A stretch of DNA of 64,000 bases from contig CP065008.1 in NCBI GenBank assembly GCA_016699735.1, forward strand, positions 1,364,001-1,428,000, given 5' to 3'. Shown here one piece after another: positions 34,502 to 43,758 of the stretch (positions within the stretch are counted from its first letter, which is position 1; each line of letters opens with the position of its first letter). The position numbers and the translations under genes are program-made. Below the pieces are notes generated by a model. That model searched no databases and was not told the origin of the DNA. It saw only the letters and a program-made list of their open reading frames with translations. Origin of the DNA: Alphaproteobacteria bacterium (lineage in GTDB: Bacteria; Pseudomonadota; Alphaproteobacteria; Micavibrionales; Micavibrionaceae).

Positions 34502-34576
34502 CTCTTGACTGCAAGAATATCAGCTTTTCGCACAACTGAAAAGTTTACGCCTGAGGACACAAAAAAACACTGAAAA

Positions 34577-35074
34577 TCAACCCTTCTCGCGCATCAGCGC
34601 CTGCTTCTGCCGTCCCCAGTCGCGCTGCTTTTCCGTCTCACGTTTATCGTGCTTCTTCTTCCCTCGCGCAATCGCGATTTCCAGCTTCGCCCGCCCCCTT
34701 TTATCGAAATAAAGCTGCGTGGCGACAATCGTCATGCCCTCGCGGGTCACCGCGCCGATCAGCTTGTCGATTTGCTTCTTGTGAAGAAGGAGCTTCCTCG
34801 GACGTGTCGGTTCGTGCTGCAAATGCGGCCCCGCCTGTTTATATTCCGCGATATTCGCCCCCCACAGCCACAGTGCGCCGTCCTTGGGCCCGACAAAACT
34901 TTCCTTGATGCTGCACTGCCCGAGCCGCAGCGACTTGACCTCCGATCCGGTCAGCATGATCCCCGCCTCGAAACGGTCCAGAAGCTCGTAATCGAAACGC
35001 GCCTTCCGGTTCTCGGCCACCACCTTGTCGGTCGAGATCATCGCGGGCTTTTTCTTGTCTTTTTTCCCGGCCAT
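34577..35074 (-). CDS. smpB: SsrA-binding protein SmpB
   Basis: It has 165 residues. The N-terminus is AENRKARFDYELLDRFEAGI, then TGSEVKSLRLGQCSIKESFV and the C-terminal basic tail with GKKKHDKRETEKQRDWGRQK. It partners tmRNA in trans-translation; the ssrA gene is not in the window. It lies 81 bases downstream of dapA, a common pairing in Alphaproteobacteria. Confidence 0.97.
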   Translation of the reverse strand: MAGKKDKKKPAMISTDKVVAENRKARFDYELLDRFEAGIMLTGSEVKSLRLGQCSIKESFVGPKDGALWLWGANIAEYKQAGPHLQHEPTRPRKLLLHKKQIDKLIGAVTREGMTIVATQLYFDKRGRAKLEIAIARGKKKHDKRETEKQRDWGRQKQALMREKG

Positions 35075-35155
35075 AACAGTTTGCGCGCCTTTCTTTTCAG
35101 GAACCGCGAGGGTACAGGCAGACGCAGGTTATTGGCAAGTGTATTAAAAGGCAGG

Positions 35156-36055
35156 TCAGGCCCGCCGGGCCTTGGCGCGTCCGCCTTTCAGGCCCGTCTG
35201 CTCCAACGCGGCATCGACAAGCTTGCGCGCCTTCTCGGAGGCGGGAACAAGCGGCAGCCGCACCTCGTCGGAACAAAGGCCCAGCGTGGAGGCCGCATAT
35301 TTGACGGGCGCCGGATTGCTCTCACAGAACAAGGTTTTCGCCAGCGGCAGCAAAAGATCACGCAATTCCGCGAAAGTCTCAAGGTCACCTTCCATCCAAG
35401 CCTCCTGTAACCGGGCGCATTGCGCCGGAGCCACGTTGGAAACAACGGAAATGCAGCCCACGCCGCCCTGCGCCAGAAACGCCGCCGCCGTGATATCGTC
35501 GCCCGAAAGCTGGCAGAAATCGGGGCCGATCGCCATGCGCGTCTCCAGAGGTCGTGACAAATCACCCGCCGCATCTTTCACCCCGACAATATTCGGAAGC
35601 TTGGCCAGCTTGGCCATAGTCTCGACGGTCATGTCGATCACGCACCGCCCGGGGATATTATAGATGATAATGGGAATCGCCACGTCATCGTGGATTTTCC
35701 TGTAATGGGCGTAAAGACCATCTTGCGTGGGTTTGTTATAATAAGGGGTGACGATCAGCGCCCCGTCCGCGCCGACATCCTTGGCGTGTTGCGTCAGGGT
35801 GATAGCCTCATGCGTGGCATTCGAACCCGTGCCGGCAATAACCGGAACTCTCTTGTTGGCGATTTTCACGCACCGCTCGACAACAGCCATGTCCTCATCG
35901 TAAGTAAGAGTAGGGCTTTCACCTGTCGTGCCACACGGAACCAGACCATGCGTACCTTGCTCGATCTGCCATTCAACAAGATTATCGAATGCTTTCCAGT
36001 CGATTTCGCCTTTTTTAAAAGGTGTAATGAGGGCAGTGATGGAGCCTTTAAACAT
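35156..36055 (-). CDS. dapA: 4-hydroxy-tetrahydrodipicolinate synthase DapA
   Basis: DapA condenses pyruvate with aspartate semialdehyde in the lysine/diaminopimelate pathway. It has 299 residues with FKGSITALITPFKKGEIDW at the start, GTTGESPTL (substrate loop), Y132 (IYNIPGRC) and Schiff-base K160 (VGVKDAAGDL). It is divergent from the transglycosylase gene, whose predicted start is 12 bases away. Confidence 0.97.
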   Translation of the reverse strand: MFKGSITALITPFKKGEIDWKAFDNLVEWQIEQGTHGLVPCGTTGESPTLTYDEDMAVVERCVKIANKRVPVIAGTGSNATHEAITLTQHAKDVGADGALIVTPYYNKPTQDGLYAHYRKIHDDVAIPIIIYNIPGRCVIDMTVETMAKLAKLPNIVGVKDAAGDLSRPLETRMAIGPDFCQLSGDDITAAAFLAQGGVGCISVVSNVAPAQCARLQEAWMEGDLETFAELRDLLLPLAKTLFCESNPAPVKYAASTLGLCSDEVRLPLVPASEKARKLVDAALEQTGLKGGRAKARRA

Positions 36056-36067
36056 AATCGGACTTTC

Positions 36068-38116
36068 TTGACGATAATTCCCGCGATTTGTGCCAATTTA
36101 TCGCCTCGGAAGCCGCCGCGCAAGGTTCTGATCGTTCTTCTGGGCGTTTTTCAGTTAGCATTTCTGCTCTCAGCCCCCGTTTTCGCCAAGGATTCGGAGA
36201 TCAGCCGCGTCCAGACCGCACAGGCGCGAAAGAATACGGTCCTTGCCATTCAATCCTTCCGTCAGGGAAAAAAGGAGCAGGCCCGAAAATATATCGCCGA
36301 AAGCCGCGATCCGCTGGCCGCCAAGCTTTATCACTGGCTGGTCTTCACCGAAGAACGCTCAAGCTGGGATCCCGGACTTTTTGTCACCCTGACGCGCTTC
36401 ATCCGCCAGAATCCCGACTGGCCGGGTATTACCAAAATGACCGCGAAGGTCGAGGACATCATGCCCGCGAATTTTCCCAGCAACGACGTCCTGACATGGT
36501 TCAAGGATTACCCGCCCCAGACGGGCCGGGGCATGAGCCGCTACATGGACGCCCTGATCGCGCAGGGCCGTAAGGACGAAGCCCGTAAATTTATGGTGGA
36601 CTGGTGGGCCAGCACCCTGACCAGTCGCGACCAGCAACGCGGCCTTTTCGAAAAATACGGCCAGTTTCTGACTCTCGACGCGCACAAGCGCCGCTTCGAT
36701 GCGCTCCTGCTGGCCGAGCGCTACGACAGCGCCCGGGCGATTGCCGGAGTGTTGGGGCAAGGCTACCCCGAACTGGCCGAGGCACGGATAGCCCTGGCGC
36801 AGGGCCGTAAAAATGTCGAAGGCCTGATCAAGAAAGTTCCTGGCTACCTCCAGAGCGATGCCGGACTTCTTTATGAGCGCATCCGCTGGCGCCGCAAGAA
36901 CAATCAGGATTTCGGCGCCATGGAACTGCTGCATCAGGCGCCGGACAGCTCGAAAATCCAGAACCTTGAGGAATGGTGGGAAGAGCGCCAGATCATCGTC
37001 CGCCGCCTGCTCGATCAAGGCAGCTATAAAAGCGCGTATCTTTTGGCCCAAAAGCATCAGCAGAAGGACGGAGTCTCCTTTGCCGAAGCCGAATGGCTGG
37101 CGGGCTGGCTGGCGCTGCGCTTCATGAACAAGCCCACCGAGGCGCTGGAAAGATTCACCGCCATGTATAATCAGGTCGAAACCCCGATCAGCAAGGCCCG
37201 CGCCGCCTATTGGGCCGGACGTGCTTCCGAGGCGATGAAAAAGGAGGACATGGCCCGCGGCTGGTTCAAGAAAGCTGCAGCGTATCAGACTGTCTATTAC
37301 GGCCAACTGGCGAATATCAAACTCAGGATGCAGGACCATCTCCCCAAGGTCGCGCCGCCGACCCTCTCGCGCGCGGACAAGGACAAATTCGCCCGCAACG
37401 ATCTCGTTCAGGCCGCGCAGATATTCAATGCTGCCGGACAGGATGGTGAGGCCGGCCGTTTCCTGCAGGCCTTCATCGACGCGGAGGAAACCCCGAAAGC
37501 CTACCGCTACGCCGCCGAACTGGCCGCGCAGATGGGCCGCACCCACGAAGCCATTAAAATCGCCAAGAAAGCCACCAACAAGGGGTTGTTCCTGACCGCG
37601 CAATCCTATCCAACCATCACCAAATGGGTGCAGGGCATCGACGATGTCGAATGGGCGCTCATCCACGCCCTGATCCGGCAGGAAAGTATGTTCGACTATA
37701 ATGCCTACAGCCCGGCGGGCGCCCGTGGCCTGATGCAGCTTATGCCCGGAACGGCGAAAGACACGGCCCGTAAACTGGGCATTGCCCACGATATCGCCTG
37801 GCTGACCGAACGGCCCGCCCATAATATCCAGCTCGGCACCACCTATATGCGCTCGCTGTTGCGGAAATATAATAATTCCTACCCGCTGGCCATCGCCGCC
37901 TATAACGCCGGACCGGGCCGTGTCGATAAATGGCTCAAGACCTATGGCGATCCGCGCACCGGGAAAATCAGCCTGATCGACTGGATCGAACTCATCCCCT
38001 TTTCCGAAACAAGGAACTATGTCCAGCGCGTCCTTGAGGGGGTGTACGTCTACCGCCTTCGCCTGAAAGGGGTGCAGAACAACCCCGACCAGATTCTGTT
38101 TATGGCCGAGAATTAA
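36068..38116 (+). CDS. slt: Soluble lytic murein transglycosylase (Slt70 type)
   Basis: It has 682 residues from the TTG at 36068, the only start in frame that gives a sensible signal peptide (RKVLIVLLGVFQLAFLLSA, cleavage after VFA). A long alpha-superhelical domain follows, then the C-terminal SLT domain with catalytic E539 (LIRQESMFDYNAYSPAGARG), GLMQLMPGTA and AYNAGPGRV. It cuts glycan strands in the periplasm to 1,6-anhydro products. There is no good ribosome site, and any promoter must lie within dapA, so the start is uncertain. Confidence 0.9.
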   Translation: MTIIPAICANLSPRKPPRKVLIVLLGVFQLAFLLSAPVFAKDSEISRVQTAQARKNTVLAIQSFRQGKKEQARKYIAESRDPLAAKLYHWLVFTEERSSWDPGLFVTLTRFIRQNPDWPGITKMTAKVEDIMPANFPSNDVLTWFKDYPPQTGRGMSRYMDALIAQGRKDEARKFMVDWWASTLTSRDQQRGLFEKYGQFLTLDAHKRRFDALLLAERYDSARAIAGVLGQGYPELAEARIALAQGRKNVEGLIKKVPGYLQSDAGLLYERIRWRRKNNQDFGAMELLHQAPDSSKIQNLEEWWEERQIIVRRLLDQGSYKSAYLLAQKHQQKDGVSFAEAEWLAGWLALRFMNKPTEALERFTAMYNQVETPISKARAAYWAGRASEAMKKEDMARGWFKKAAAYQTVYYGQLANIKLRMQDHLPKVAPPTLSRADKDKFARNDLVQAAQIFNAAGQDGEAGRFLQAFIDAEETPKAYRYAAELAAQMGRTHEAIKIAKKATNKGLFLTAQSYPTITKWVQGIDDVEWALIHALIRQESMFDYNAYSPAGARGLMQLMPGTAKDTARKLGIAHDIAWLTERPAHNIQLGTTYMRSLLRKYNNSYPLAIAAYNAGPGRVDKWLKTYGDPRTGKISLIDWIELIPFSETRNYVQRVLEGVYVYRLRLKGVQNNPDQILFMAEN

Positions 38117-38150
38117 GTTAAGTAATATTAAGAAAAAAATACCCCAAGAT

Positions 38151-38164
38151 TACATATATATGTA
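38151..38164. promoter_or_regulatory. Perfect 14-bp palindrome upstream of the response regulator
   Basis: TACATATATATGTA lies in the 146-base, very AT-rich gap before the NarL-type regulator, about 100 bases from its start. It could be an operator for a dimeric regulator, possibly autoregulation. TA-rich palindromes also occur by chance in AT-rich DNA. Confidence 0.4.
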
Positions 38165-38262
38165 TGTAGTCTGATTTTATCTGCTTATTAATATTCGTCC
38201 GCTAATATATACTAAAGATATTGGGCATTTTTCTTTAATCTTTTTACTTCAGATATTTAGGC

Positions 38263-38958
38263 ATGAAACTCTTAATTGCAGACGATCATACGTTGTTCCG
38301 CGATACTATAGTGCAATATATTGAGCGCGCCTATCCGGGTGCCCATGTGGTGCTGGCGAAGGATTTCCATGAAACCCGAAAAATTCTGGCCGATGAACCG
38401 GATTACGATCTCGTGGTGCTGGATTTCATGATGCCGGGGATGAACGGCTTCGAAGGCCTGAAATATATGCGCGACACATACCCCGGGAAACCCGTGGCGA
38501 TCATGTCGGGCGTAGCCGAGCCGGATGACGTGCGGACCTCCCTTGAATTGGGGGCTCGGGCGTACTTTCCCAAAACCCTGTCCGGAAAGTCGCTTCTGAA
38601 TGGAATCCAGCAGGTCTTGTCCGGCAAACCCTACATTCCGCTGGAGGAGAACACGGAGAACTACGCGCCCGCCTATTACAACGATCCGAGACCTAAGCCC
38701 GCGCATACGAACGGCGCCCCGGATAAAGATCCTCAGGAAATCCGCAGAATTCTCGAAGATTTGGGTTTGACGCCCAGAGAGCGCCAGATCGTCACGCATC
38801 TTGCACGCGGAGAAACCAATCAGGACATAGCGGACTCGTTGAATCTAAAAATCGTGACCGTGAAGCTGCACGTCCGTAGCATCTGCCGCAAACTCGGCGC
38901 CAAGAACCGGACGGTTGCCGCCCTCAAGCTGCGCGATTGCGGCCTGCCCACGGATTAA
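38263..38958 (+). CDS. NarL/LuxR-family response regulator
   Basis: It has 231 residues: receiver with D7-D8 and phosphoacceptor D54 (LVVLDFMMPGMNG), K104 region (YFPKTLSGKS), a Pro/Asn-rich linker (130-160), and a LuxR HTH (LTPRERQIVTHLARGETNQD, then IADSLNLKIVTVKLHVRSIC). It probably binds DNA when phosphorylated. A hybrid kinase gene starts 42 bases later, so the two likely form one signalling unit. The inducing signal is unknown. Confidence 0.9.
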   Translation: MKLLIADDHTLFRDTIVQYIERAYPGAHVVLAKDFHETRKILADEPDYDLVVLDFMMPGMNGFEGLKYMRDTYPGKPVAIMSGVAEPDDVRTSLELGARAYFPKTLSGKSLLNGIQQVLSGKPYIPLEENTENYAPAYYNDPRPKPAHTNGAPDKDPQEIRRILEDLGLTPRERQIVTHLARGETNQDIADSLNLKIVTVKLHVRSICRKLGAKNRTVAALKLRDCGLPTD

Positions 38959-38999
38959 CGAAATCGGACGGAAACGAGGCGGTGTGGGATAAATCTGAG

Positions 39000-40931
39000 A
39001 TGAAAAAACAACCCCTTCGCCAGTTTGTTCAAACCAATTCTGCCGCCGTAATTGTCCTGGGTCTGTCCCTCACAGCGCTCCTGACAACCTGCTACCACGT
39101 CCAGAATAGAGCGGAAGCGCTCACCGCTATTGAATTTCTATTGATTTTCAGCCTTCTGGCGCTGGCGTTTTTCAGCCTCTATATGCTGGCCACTAATACC
39201 AGGGTCATGAAAAGCCACGAACAATTACTGGATGAACACCGCGCCGCGCATGATCTGCTCGGCAATCGCCTGATGGCCATAGAAGCCGCGCAGGAGGGCA
39301 TAGCGATCATCAACCCGTCCGGCGCCCTGACCTATATGAACACGGCGATGTTCGGGATATTCGGTATCCCGTTGGAGGCGGAGGACCAGTTCATCGGGGA
39401 AAGCTGGCTGCGTATTTTCCCGGAAGGCGTGTCGGAGAGCTTGGCCGAAAAAATGCTTCCGGCTCTGGAACAGCAGGGCTTCTGGCAGGAGCAGTTGAAC
39501 ATCACTTTGGAGGGGGAGAGCACCCCGCGCAGCCTCGACATTTCCGTCTCCCGCCTCCCGGATGGCGGCTTGATCGCCACCACCCGCGATGTGACGGAGC
39601 GTTTCAAGGCCGCGCAGGAAAAAAAGAATCTGGAGGAGCAGTTCTATCAGGCGCAGAAGATGGAGGCCATCGGCCGTCTGGCCGGGGGCATAGCCCACGA
39701 TTTCAATAACATTCTCTCCGCCATTTCCGGTTACGCCGAATTCCTCGACGAAGACCTCAAAAGCGGCTCGGAGGAGCAGAAATTCGCAAAAAATATCCTG
39801 ACCGCCGTGCGCGAAGCCAAAGCCCTCGTCGATCAGATGCTGGCCTTCTCCCGCCGCAAGGACAGCGCCAAGGAACCCGTCGATATCGTCATCTCCCTGC
39901 AGGAGACGGTGAATATTCTGAAGGCCAGCTTGCCCAAGACCATAGAAATAAAAACCGACTTTGAAACGCCACAAGCCATCATCAACGGCAACGCCTCGCA
40001 GATCATGCAGGCCTTCATGAATCTCTGCGTCAACGCACGGGACGCCATCGATAACAATAAAGGGGAAATCCGCATCGGCGTCAGCCTCGAATTCGCCGAT
40101 GAGTTTCCTCATCCCGAGGCCATCTGGGACAGCCTGCCCGATCCGCGTGAGCAGCCCCCGACATGGATCGAGGACGTGGACGCCACGAAAACTCGCCTCA
40201 TTCTCGGTCATCTGGCGAAGGAACAGGCCTACATCCGCCTGCGCCTCTCGGATTCCGGCTGCGGCATGAGCCGCGTGGTGATGGAGCATATCTTCGAACC
40301 CTTCTTCACCACCAAGCCCGTGAACAAGGGCACCGGCCTCGGCATGGCCACCGTCCACGGCGTGATCGTGGGCCATCAGGCCGCGATGGTGATCGAAAGC
40401 GCATTGGGGCAGGGGACGACCTTCGATCTTTATTTCCCCGCCGATGCCAAAATGCTGACCGCGTCCGAATCCGCGCCCCGTGAGAGTATATCCCCGAAGC
40501 AGGCACAGACCTCATGGGTCGGTGCACGGATACTTCTGGTCGAGGATCAGGATTCCGTGCGCGACATGATGATGAAGATGCTGCTGCGCCTCGGCTACCG
40601 GACGGAAAGCTGCGCCAGCGGGCTGGAGGCGCTTGACCGCCTGCGGGAGGAGCCGGGGGAATTCGACCTCGTGATTACCGACGAAAATATGCCCAAGATG
40701 ACCGGAACCGAACTGGTGCATCAGGTCCACTACGACTTCCCCGATATTCCGTTTATCATGCTGACGGGCTACGCGCAGCAGCAACTGGAGGATATTGCCA
40801 GGGACCATCCGGCCATCAAGGCCATCCTCAAAAAACCGCTCTCCAAGGAAATCATCGCCCAGCAGGTCTCCGCGGTTCTCACCGCCCACGCCAAACCCCG
40901 CGTATCCGGCAAAAAGAAAAGACAGGCTTGA
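39000..40931 (+). CDS. Hybrid sensor histidine kinase with C-terminal receiver
   Basis: It has 643 residues from the ATG at 39000: two membrane helices (about 15-34 and 43-64) with a very short outside loop, one PAS domain (about 85-205), HisKA with H233 (RLAGGIAHDFNNILSAISGY), HATPase (NLCVNARDAIDNN; GCGMSRVVMEHIFEPFFTTK) and a receiver with D561 (DLVITDENMPKMTG). It resembles CckA in plan but is shorter, with one PAS. The short periplasmic loop suggests sensing in or under the membrane. The neighbouring NarL regulator is the likely partner. Confidence 0.88.
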   Translation: MKKQPLRQFVQTNSAAVIVLGLSLTALLTTCYHVQNRAEALTAIEFLLIFSLLALAFFSLYMLATNTRVMKSHEQLLDEHRAAHDLLGNRLMAIEAAQEGIAIINPSGALTYMNTAMFGIFGIPLEAEDQFIGESWLRIFPEGVSESLAEKMLPALEQQGFWQEQLNITLEGESTPRSLDISVSRLPDGGLIATTRDVTERFKAAQEKKNLEEQFYQAQKMEAIGRLAGGIAHDFNNILSAISGYAEFLDEDLKSGSEEQKFAKNILTAVREAKALVDQMLAFSRRKDSAKEPVDIVISLQETVNILKASLPKTIEIKTDFETPQAIINGNASQIMQAFMNLCVNARDAIDNNKGEIRIGVSLEFADEFPHPEAIWDSLPDPREQPPTWIEDVDATKTRLILGHLAKEQAYIRLRLSDSGCGMSRVVMEHIFEPFFTTKPVNKGTGLGMATVHGVIVGHQAAMVIESALGQGTTFDLYFPADAKMLTASESAPRESISPKQAQTSWVGARILLVEDQDSVRDMMMKMLLRLGYRTESCASGLEALDRLREEPGEFDLVITDENMPKMTGTELVHQVHYDFPDIPFIMLTGYAQQQLEDIARDHPAIKAILKKPLSKEIIAQQVSAVLTAHAKPRVSGKKKRQA

Positions 40932-40940
40932 TTTTCATGT

Positions 40941-41261
40941 TTAAAAATAGGCCTCACCATCAGGCCAAAGAACCTTTGTCTGACTGTCTATCTGTTTGAG
41001 ATAAGATTCGACAAATGAAATTGCATTTTTCATCGCGTCGATGGGATCAATCCCGGCTATATCTTTCACTCGACCAACATCTCCGCGAATAGCGACGGGA
41101 CAACGAACTTCAATATCTGGCTCCGTCCATCTGGGGTATCCAATCTGAATGACAATATCTAAAATGGAATCAGGAGTGCGCTGAAGTTTAAGGCGCCTCT
41201 CAAAACAGACCATAAAGTCGTTATGTTGTGTACCCATACTTAATAGGCCTCCGATAGCCAA
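40941..41261 (-). CDS. DUF6968-like small protein
   Basis: It has 106 residues (or 98 from the ATG at 41237). The pattern IGYPRWTEPDIEVRCPVAIR, IAGIDPIDAMKNAISFVESY and the C-terminal VLWPDGEAYF fits the DUF6968 family as I recall it. There is no signal peptide. It is AT-rich compared with its neighbours and lies 15 bases after another AT-rich small gene, so both may have come together by transfer. Confidence 0.55.
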   Translation of the reverse strand: MAIGGLLSMGTQHNDFMVCFERRLKLQRTPDSILDIVIQIGYPRWTEPDIEVRCPVAIRGDVGRVKDIAGIDPIDAMKNAISFVESYLKQIDSQTKVLWPDGEAYF

Positions 41262-41276
41262 AAACAGCTTGTTAAT

Positions 41277-41612
41277 TCAATTATCTTTCAGAAAATTTCC
41301 AAGAAAAAAAATTCCTGAATCAAAACTCCTAAACGTCATTTCTTTCAAGTCGTCACCAGATGAATCAAAAAGAAACAGGCTAAGTTCCTGCGCTTCCGTA
41401 TTCGTGACATGAAGTTCTGCAATTTTTCGTTGATTGTGTAATACAACAACGCACAGATAACCTTCTTCAAAGGCGTCTAGCTTGTAATCTAATTGCGGAA
41501 GTTTTTGAGAGGATGCGCTAACAAAATTTTTAAGAAGATTAAACTCAAGAACTGGGTCACCAAAATCATGGTGCCATACAGGCAAAACCCAATTTTCGAA
41601 TATTTTTTTCAT
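41277..41612 (-). CDS. Small AT-rich protein of unknown function
   Basis: It has 111 residues with no signal peptide or membrane helix. It alternates hydrophobic beta-like segments (GYLCVVVLHNQRKIAELHV; ELSLFLFDSSGDDL). It ends 15 bases before the DUF6968-like gene, so they are probably one transcript. I do not recognise a family. Codon use is AT-rich. Confidence 0.5.
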   Translation of the reverse strand: MKKIFENWVLPVWHHDFGDPVLEFNLLKNFVSASSQKLPQLDYKLDAFEEGYLCVVVLHNQRKIAELHVTNTEAQELSLFLFDSSGDDLKEMTFRSFDSGIFFLGNFLKDN

Positions 41613-41652
41613 TTAAAAACACAGCAAGACCATTGAAATAAGCCTCATCAAA

Positions 41653-43746
41653 TCATTTCATCATCCCCTCGCGCCACCACGCGAAGGTGAGGAGGCAGAG
41701 CAAGAGCAGCAAGCTCATCCATTCCGGCATCAGGGGAATATCCTTCACCCCCGAAACGGTATAATCGTTATTCCGCCGCAGCCCGACCCAGTTATTTCCG
41801 GCATAGCTCCGGCTGTTGGTCAGCAGCCGCACCCGCGGCTCCGGCGCATCGGCGAGCCACACCGCCCCGCCATTTGAGGCGCTCAGCGCCGGCTCTAGCC
41901 TCTCCGCCGTCGTCTTGACGCTGAAGAGTTCCGGCGGGTTGACATCGCCGATGATCGCGTAGCGCCGCTCCCCGTTCCCATCCTCGAAAGCATAGATTCC
42001 CAAAGCGCTGGCGGTGATGCGGTGCTCCAGCCACCCTTCGGGCGTAGGAGCAAGATCGAACATACTCTTCTTCCCGTCTGGCGCCGTCATCCCGATCGTT
42101 TCCTTCTCCTGATCGTAGATATGCTTGCGGACGATGATCGTGTTTTTTTCGGTGCTCACGCTCAGCGCCCGCTCATCCAGTTCCGGCTCCTTCATCAGCC
42201 AGTGCACGACCCGCCGCAGAAGCTCGGCGTGCGGCCCGCCGGTCTCATAGCCGCGCGACCACAGCCAGATCTGGTCGCTGGCGATCTGCGCCACACGGCC
42301 CTTCTTCACCCGGTCGAGGATCAGCAGGGGCTTATCCTCGATCCCGTTGAGCAGCGCATCGCCGCTTTCCTGATGAATCCCGACCTGCCGCAGCCAGCGC
42401 CCCCAACTCGGCACACCCTTGTCCTTCGAATGATAATCGCCCCACACCAGACTGTTCGTCACCGGATGCCGACGCCCCAGATCGGTCGGCGTCGGCTTGA
42501 ACGGCCGCTCTATGATATCGCCCGTCGGGCTGCCCGGCAGGATGTTGACTAGGCTGGTCATATAGATGGAATCCTCCCCCGCATACGAAGGCCCGCTGGC
42601 CTCCAGGAACGCGCCGCCTTCCTCGACATACTTGGCGATATTATCGAAATAGAAATTGGGCAGGATCCGGTTGAGGTGATAGCGGTCGAAGATAATGAGG
42701 TCGAAATCATAAAGCTTGATCTCGAACAGCTCCCGGAAGGGAAAGGCGATCAGGGAAAGCTCGTCCTGCGGCGTGAAGTCCAGCTTCTCCGGCTCACGTA
42801 AAATCGTGAAATGCACAAGGTCAACGCCAGGATCGGAGGTCAGCAGATCCCGCCACGTCCTCCCCCCCGCATGGGGCTTACCGGAGACCAGCAGGACGCG
42901 CAGCCGGTCGCGCACACCATTGACCAGAAGCGCCGCCTTGTTATTGGCGGTAGTCAGTTCGTCGTTCACACCCTGCACGGAAAGCTCGAACACGTTCTGC
43001 CCCGGATTTTCGATGGGCAGGCTGAGGGTTTGCTCGATATTCACAGGCACATTGAACCGTTCCGTCGTCCCGTCATGCCGCGTGAAGGTGACATCGGCGG
43101 TCGATGCGCCGATATTGGCGGTATCCTCGATCTTGTATTTGACGTCCACGGCCTGCCCGACAAGCCCGTAGCTCGACGCGTTTGTAATCACGATCTGCCG
43201 GTCGCGCTCGTTGCGGTCGCCGCTGAGCAGCAGGCTGATCGGCCCGTACTGCGTAAACTGCGCAGGATTTTGCGGCACGTCATGAATTTGCCCGTCCGAA
43301 AGAAAAATCACGCCCGCCCGCCGCTGTTGCGGGATGCTGGCAAAGGCGGGATCGAGAACCTCGAACAGCTTGGTCCGGTTTTCAAGGCTTCCGGCCTCCG
43401 GCGCCTCGATGATCCGCAAATCCAGTCCCTCAACTTTATCAAGCTGCGCCTTCAACGCGGCAAGGGCGCGATCCGTGCGCTCCTGGCGTTGCCCCATAGT
43501 CTGGCTGGCGCTGCGGTCAACGACGATAACCGCAACATCGTCCACACCTTTTCTGTCTTCGCTCAGAAGGGAGGGATTCATTAGAATAAGAATAAAGAAC
43601 GACAAGGTCACAGCGCGGAACACAAGCGTCCGCCGTGACCGCCAGAACGCCGCCGCCACAAAGACAGCGCCGATCACTGCTACGGCGATCAGCCATGTCT
43701 CGTCGATGAAGGGGGAGAAATGCAGACGAAGGGCAGGACCGTTCAT
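41653..43746 (-). CDS. Membrane protein with Ig-like and glutamine amidotransferase-like domains
   Basis: It has 697 residues. Two N-terminal helices (about 13-32 and 41-60) are followed by a VWA-like start (DDVAVIVVDRSASQTMGQRQ, with ISLLLSGDRNERD), an Ig/CARDB-like region (about 190-280), a class I glutamine amidotransferase-like core (VLLVSGKPHAGGRTWRDLLT, YDFDLIIFDRYH, YVEEGGAFLEASGPSYA) and a C-terminal helix (about 672-690). It overlaps nothing and follows the DUF4159 gene by 12 bases. It is one of four genes of a MoxR cluster; the role is unknown. Confidence 0.75.
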   Translation of the reverse strand: MNGPALRLHFSPFIDETWLIAVAVIGAVFVAAAFWRSRRTLVFRAVTLSFFILILMNPSLLSEDRKGVDDVAVIVVDRSASQTMGQRQERTDRALAALKAQLDKVEGLDLRIIEAPEAGSLENRTKLFEVLDPAFASIPQQRRAGVIFLSDGQIHDVPQNPAQFTQYGPISLLLSGDRNERDRQIVITNASSYGLVGQAVDVKYKIEDTANIGASTADVTFTRHDGTTERFNVPVNIEQTLSLPIENPGQNVFELSVQGVNDELTTANNKAALLVNGVRDRLRVLLVSGKPHAGGRTWRDLLTSDPGVDLVHFTILREPEKLDFTPQDELSLIAFPFRELFEIKLYDFDLIIFDRYHLNRILPNFYFDNIAKYVEEGGAFLEASGPSYAGEDSIYMTSLVNILPGSPTGDIIERPFKPTPTDLGRRHPVTNSLVWGDYHSKDKGVPSWGRWLRQVGIHQESGDALLNGIEDKPLLILDRVKKGRVAQIASDQIWLWSRGYETGGPHAELLRRVVHWLMKEPELDERALSVSTEKNTIIVRKHIYDQEKETIGMTAPDGKKSMFDLAPTPEGWLEHRITASALGIYAFEDGNGERRYAIIGDVNPPELFSVKTTAERLEPALSASNGGAVWLADAPEPRVRLLTNSRSYAGNNWVGLRRNNDYTVSGVKDIPLMPEWMSLLLLLCLLTFAWWREGMMK

Positions 43747-43758
43747 GGCATCATTCTC

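Noticed and set aside
36359..37822. A 487-codon minus-strand frame inside slt
   Set aside because: Antisense to the transglycosylase, whose catalytic motifs are clear; no independent support.
38118..38131. TTAA-GTAATA-TTAA as a CtrA box
   Set aside because: The spacer is 6, not 7, bases, and it lies just after the slt stop in AT-rich DNA.
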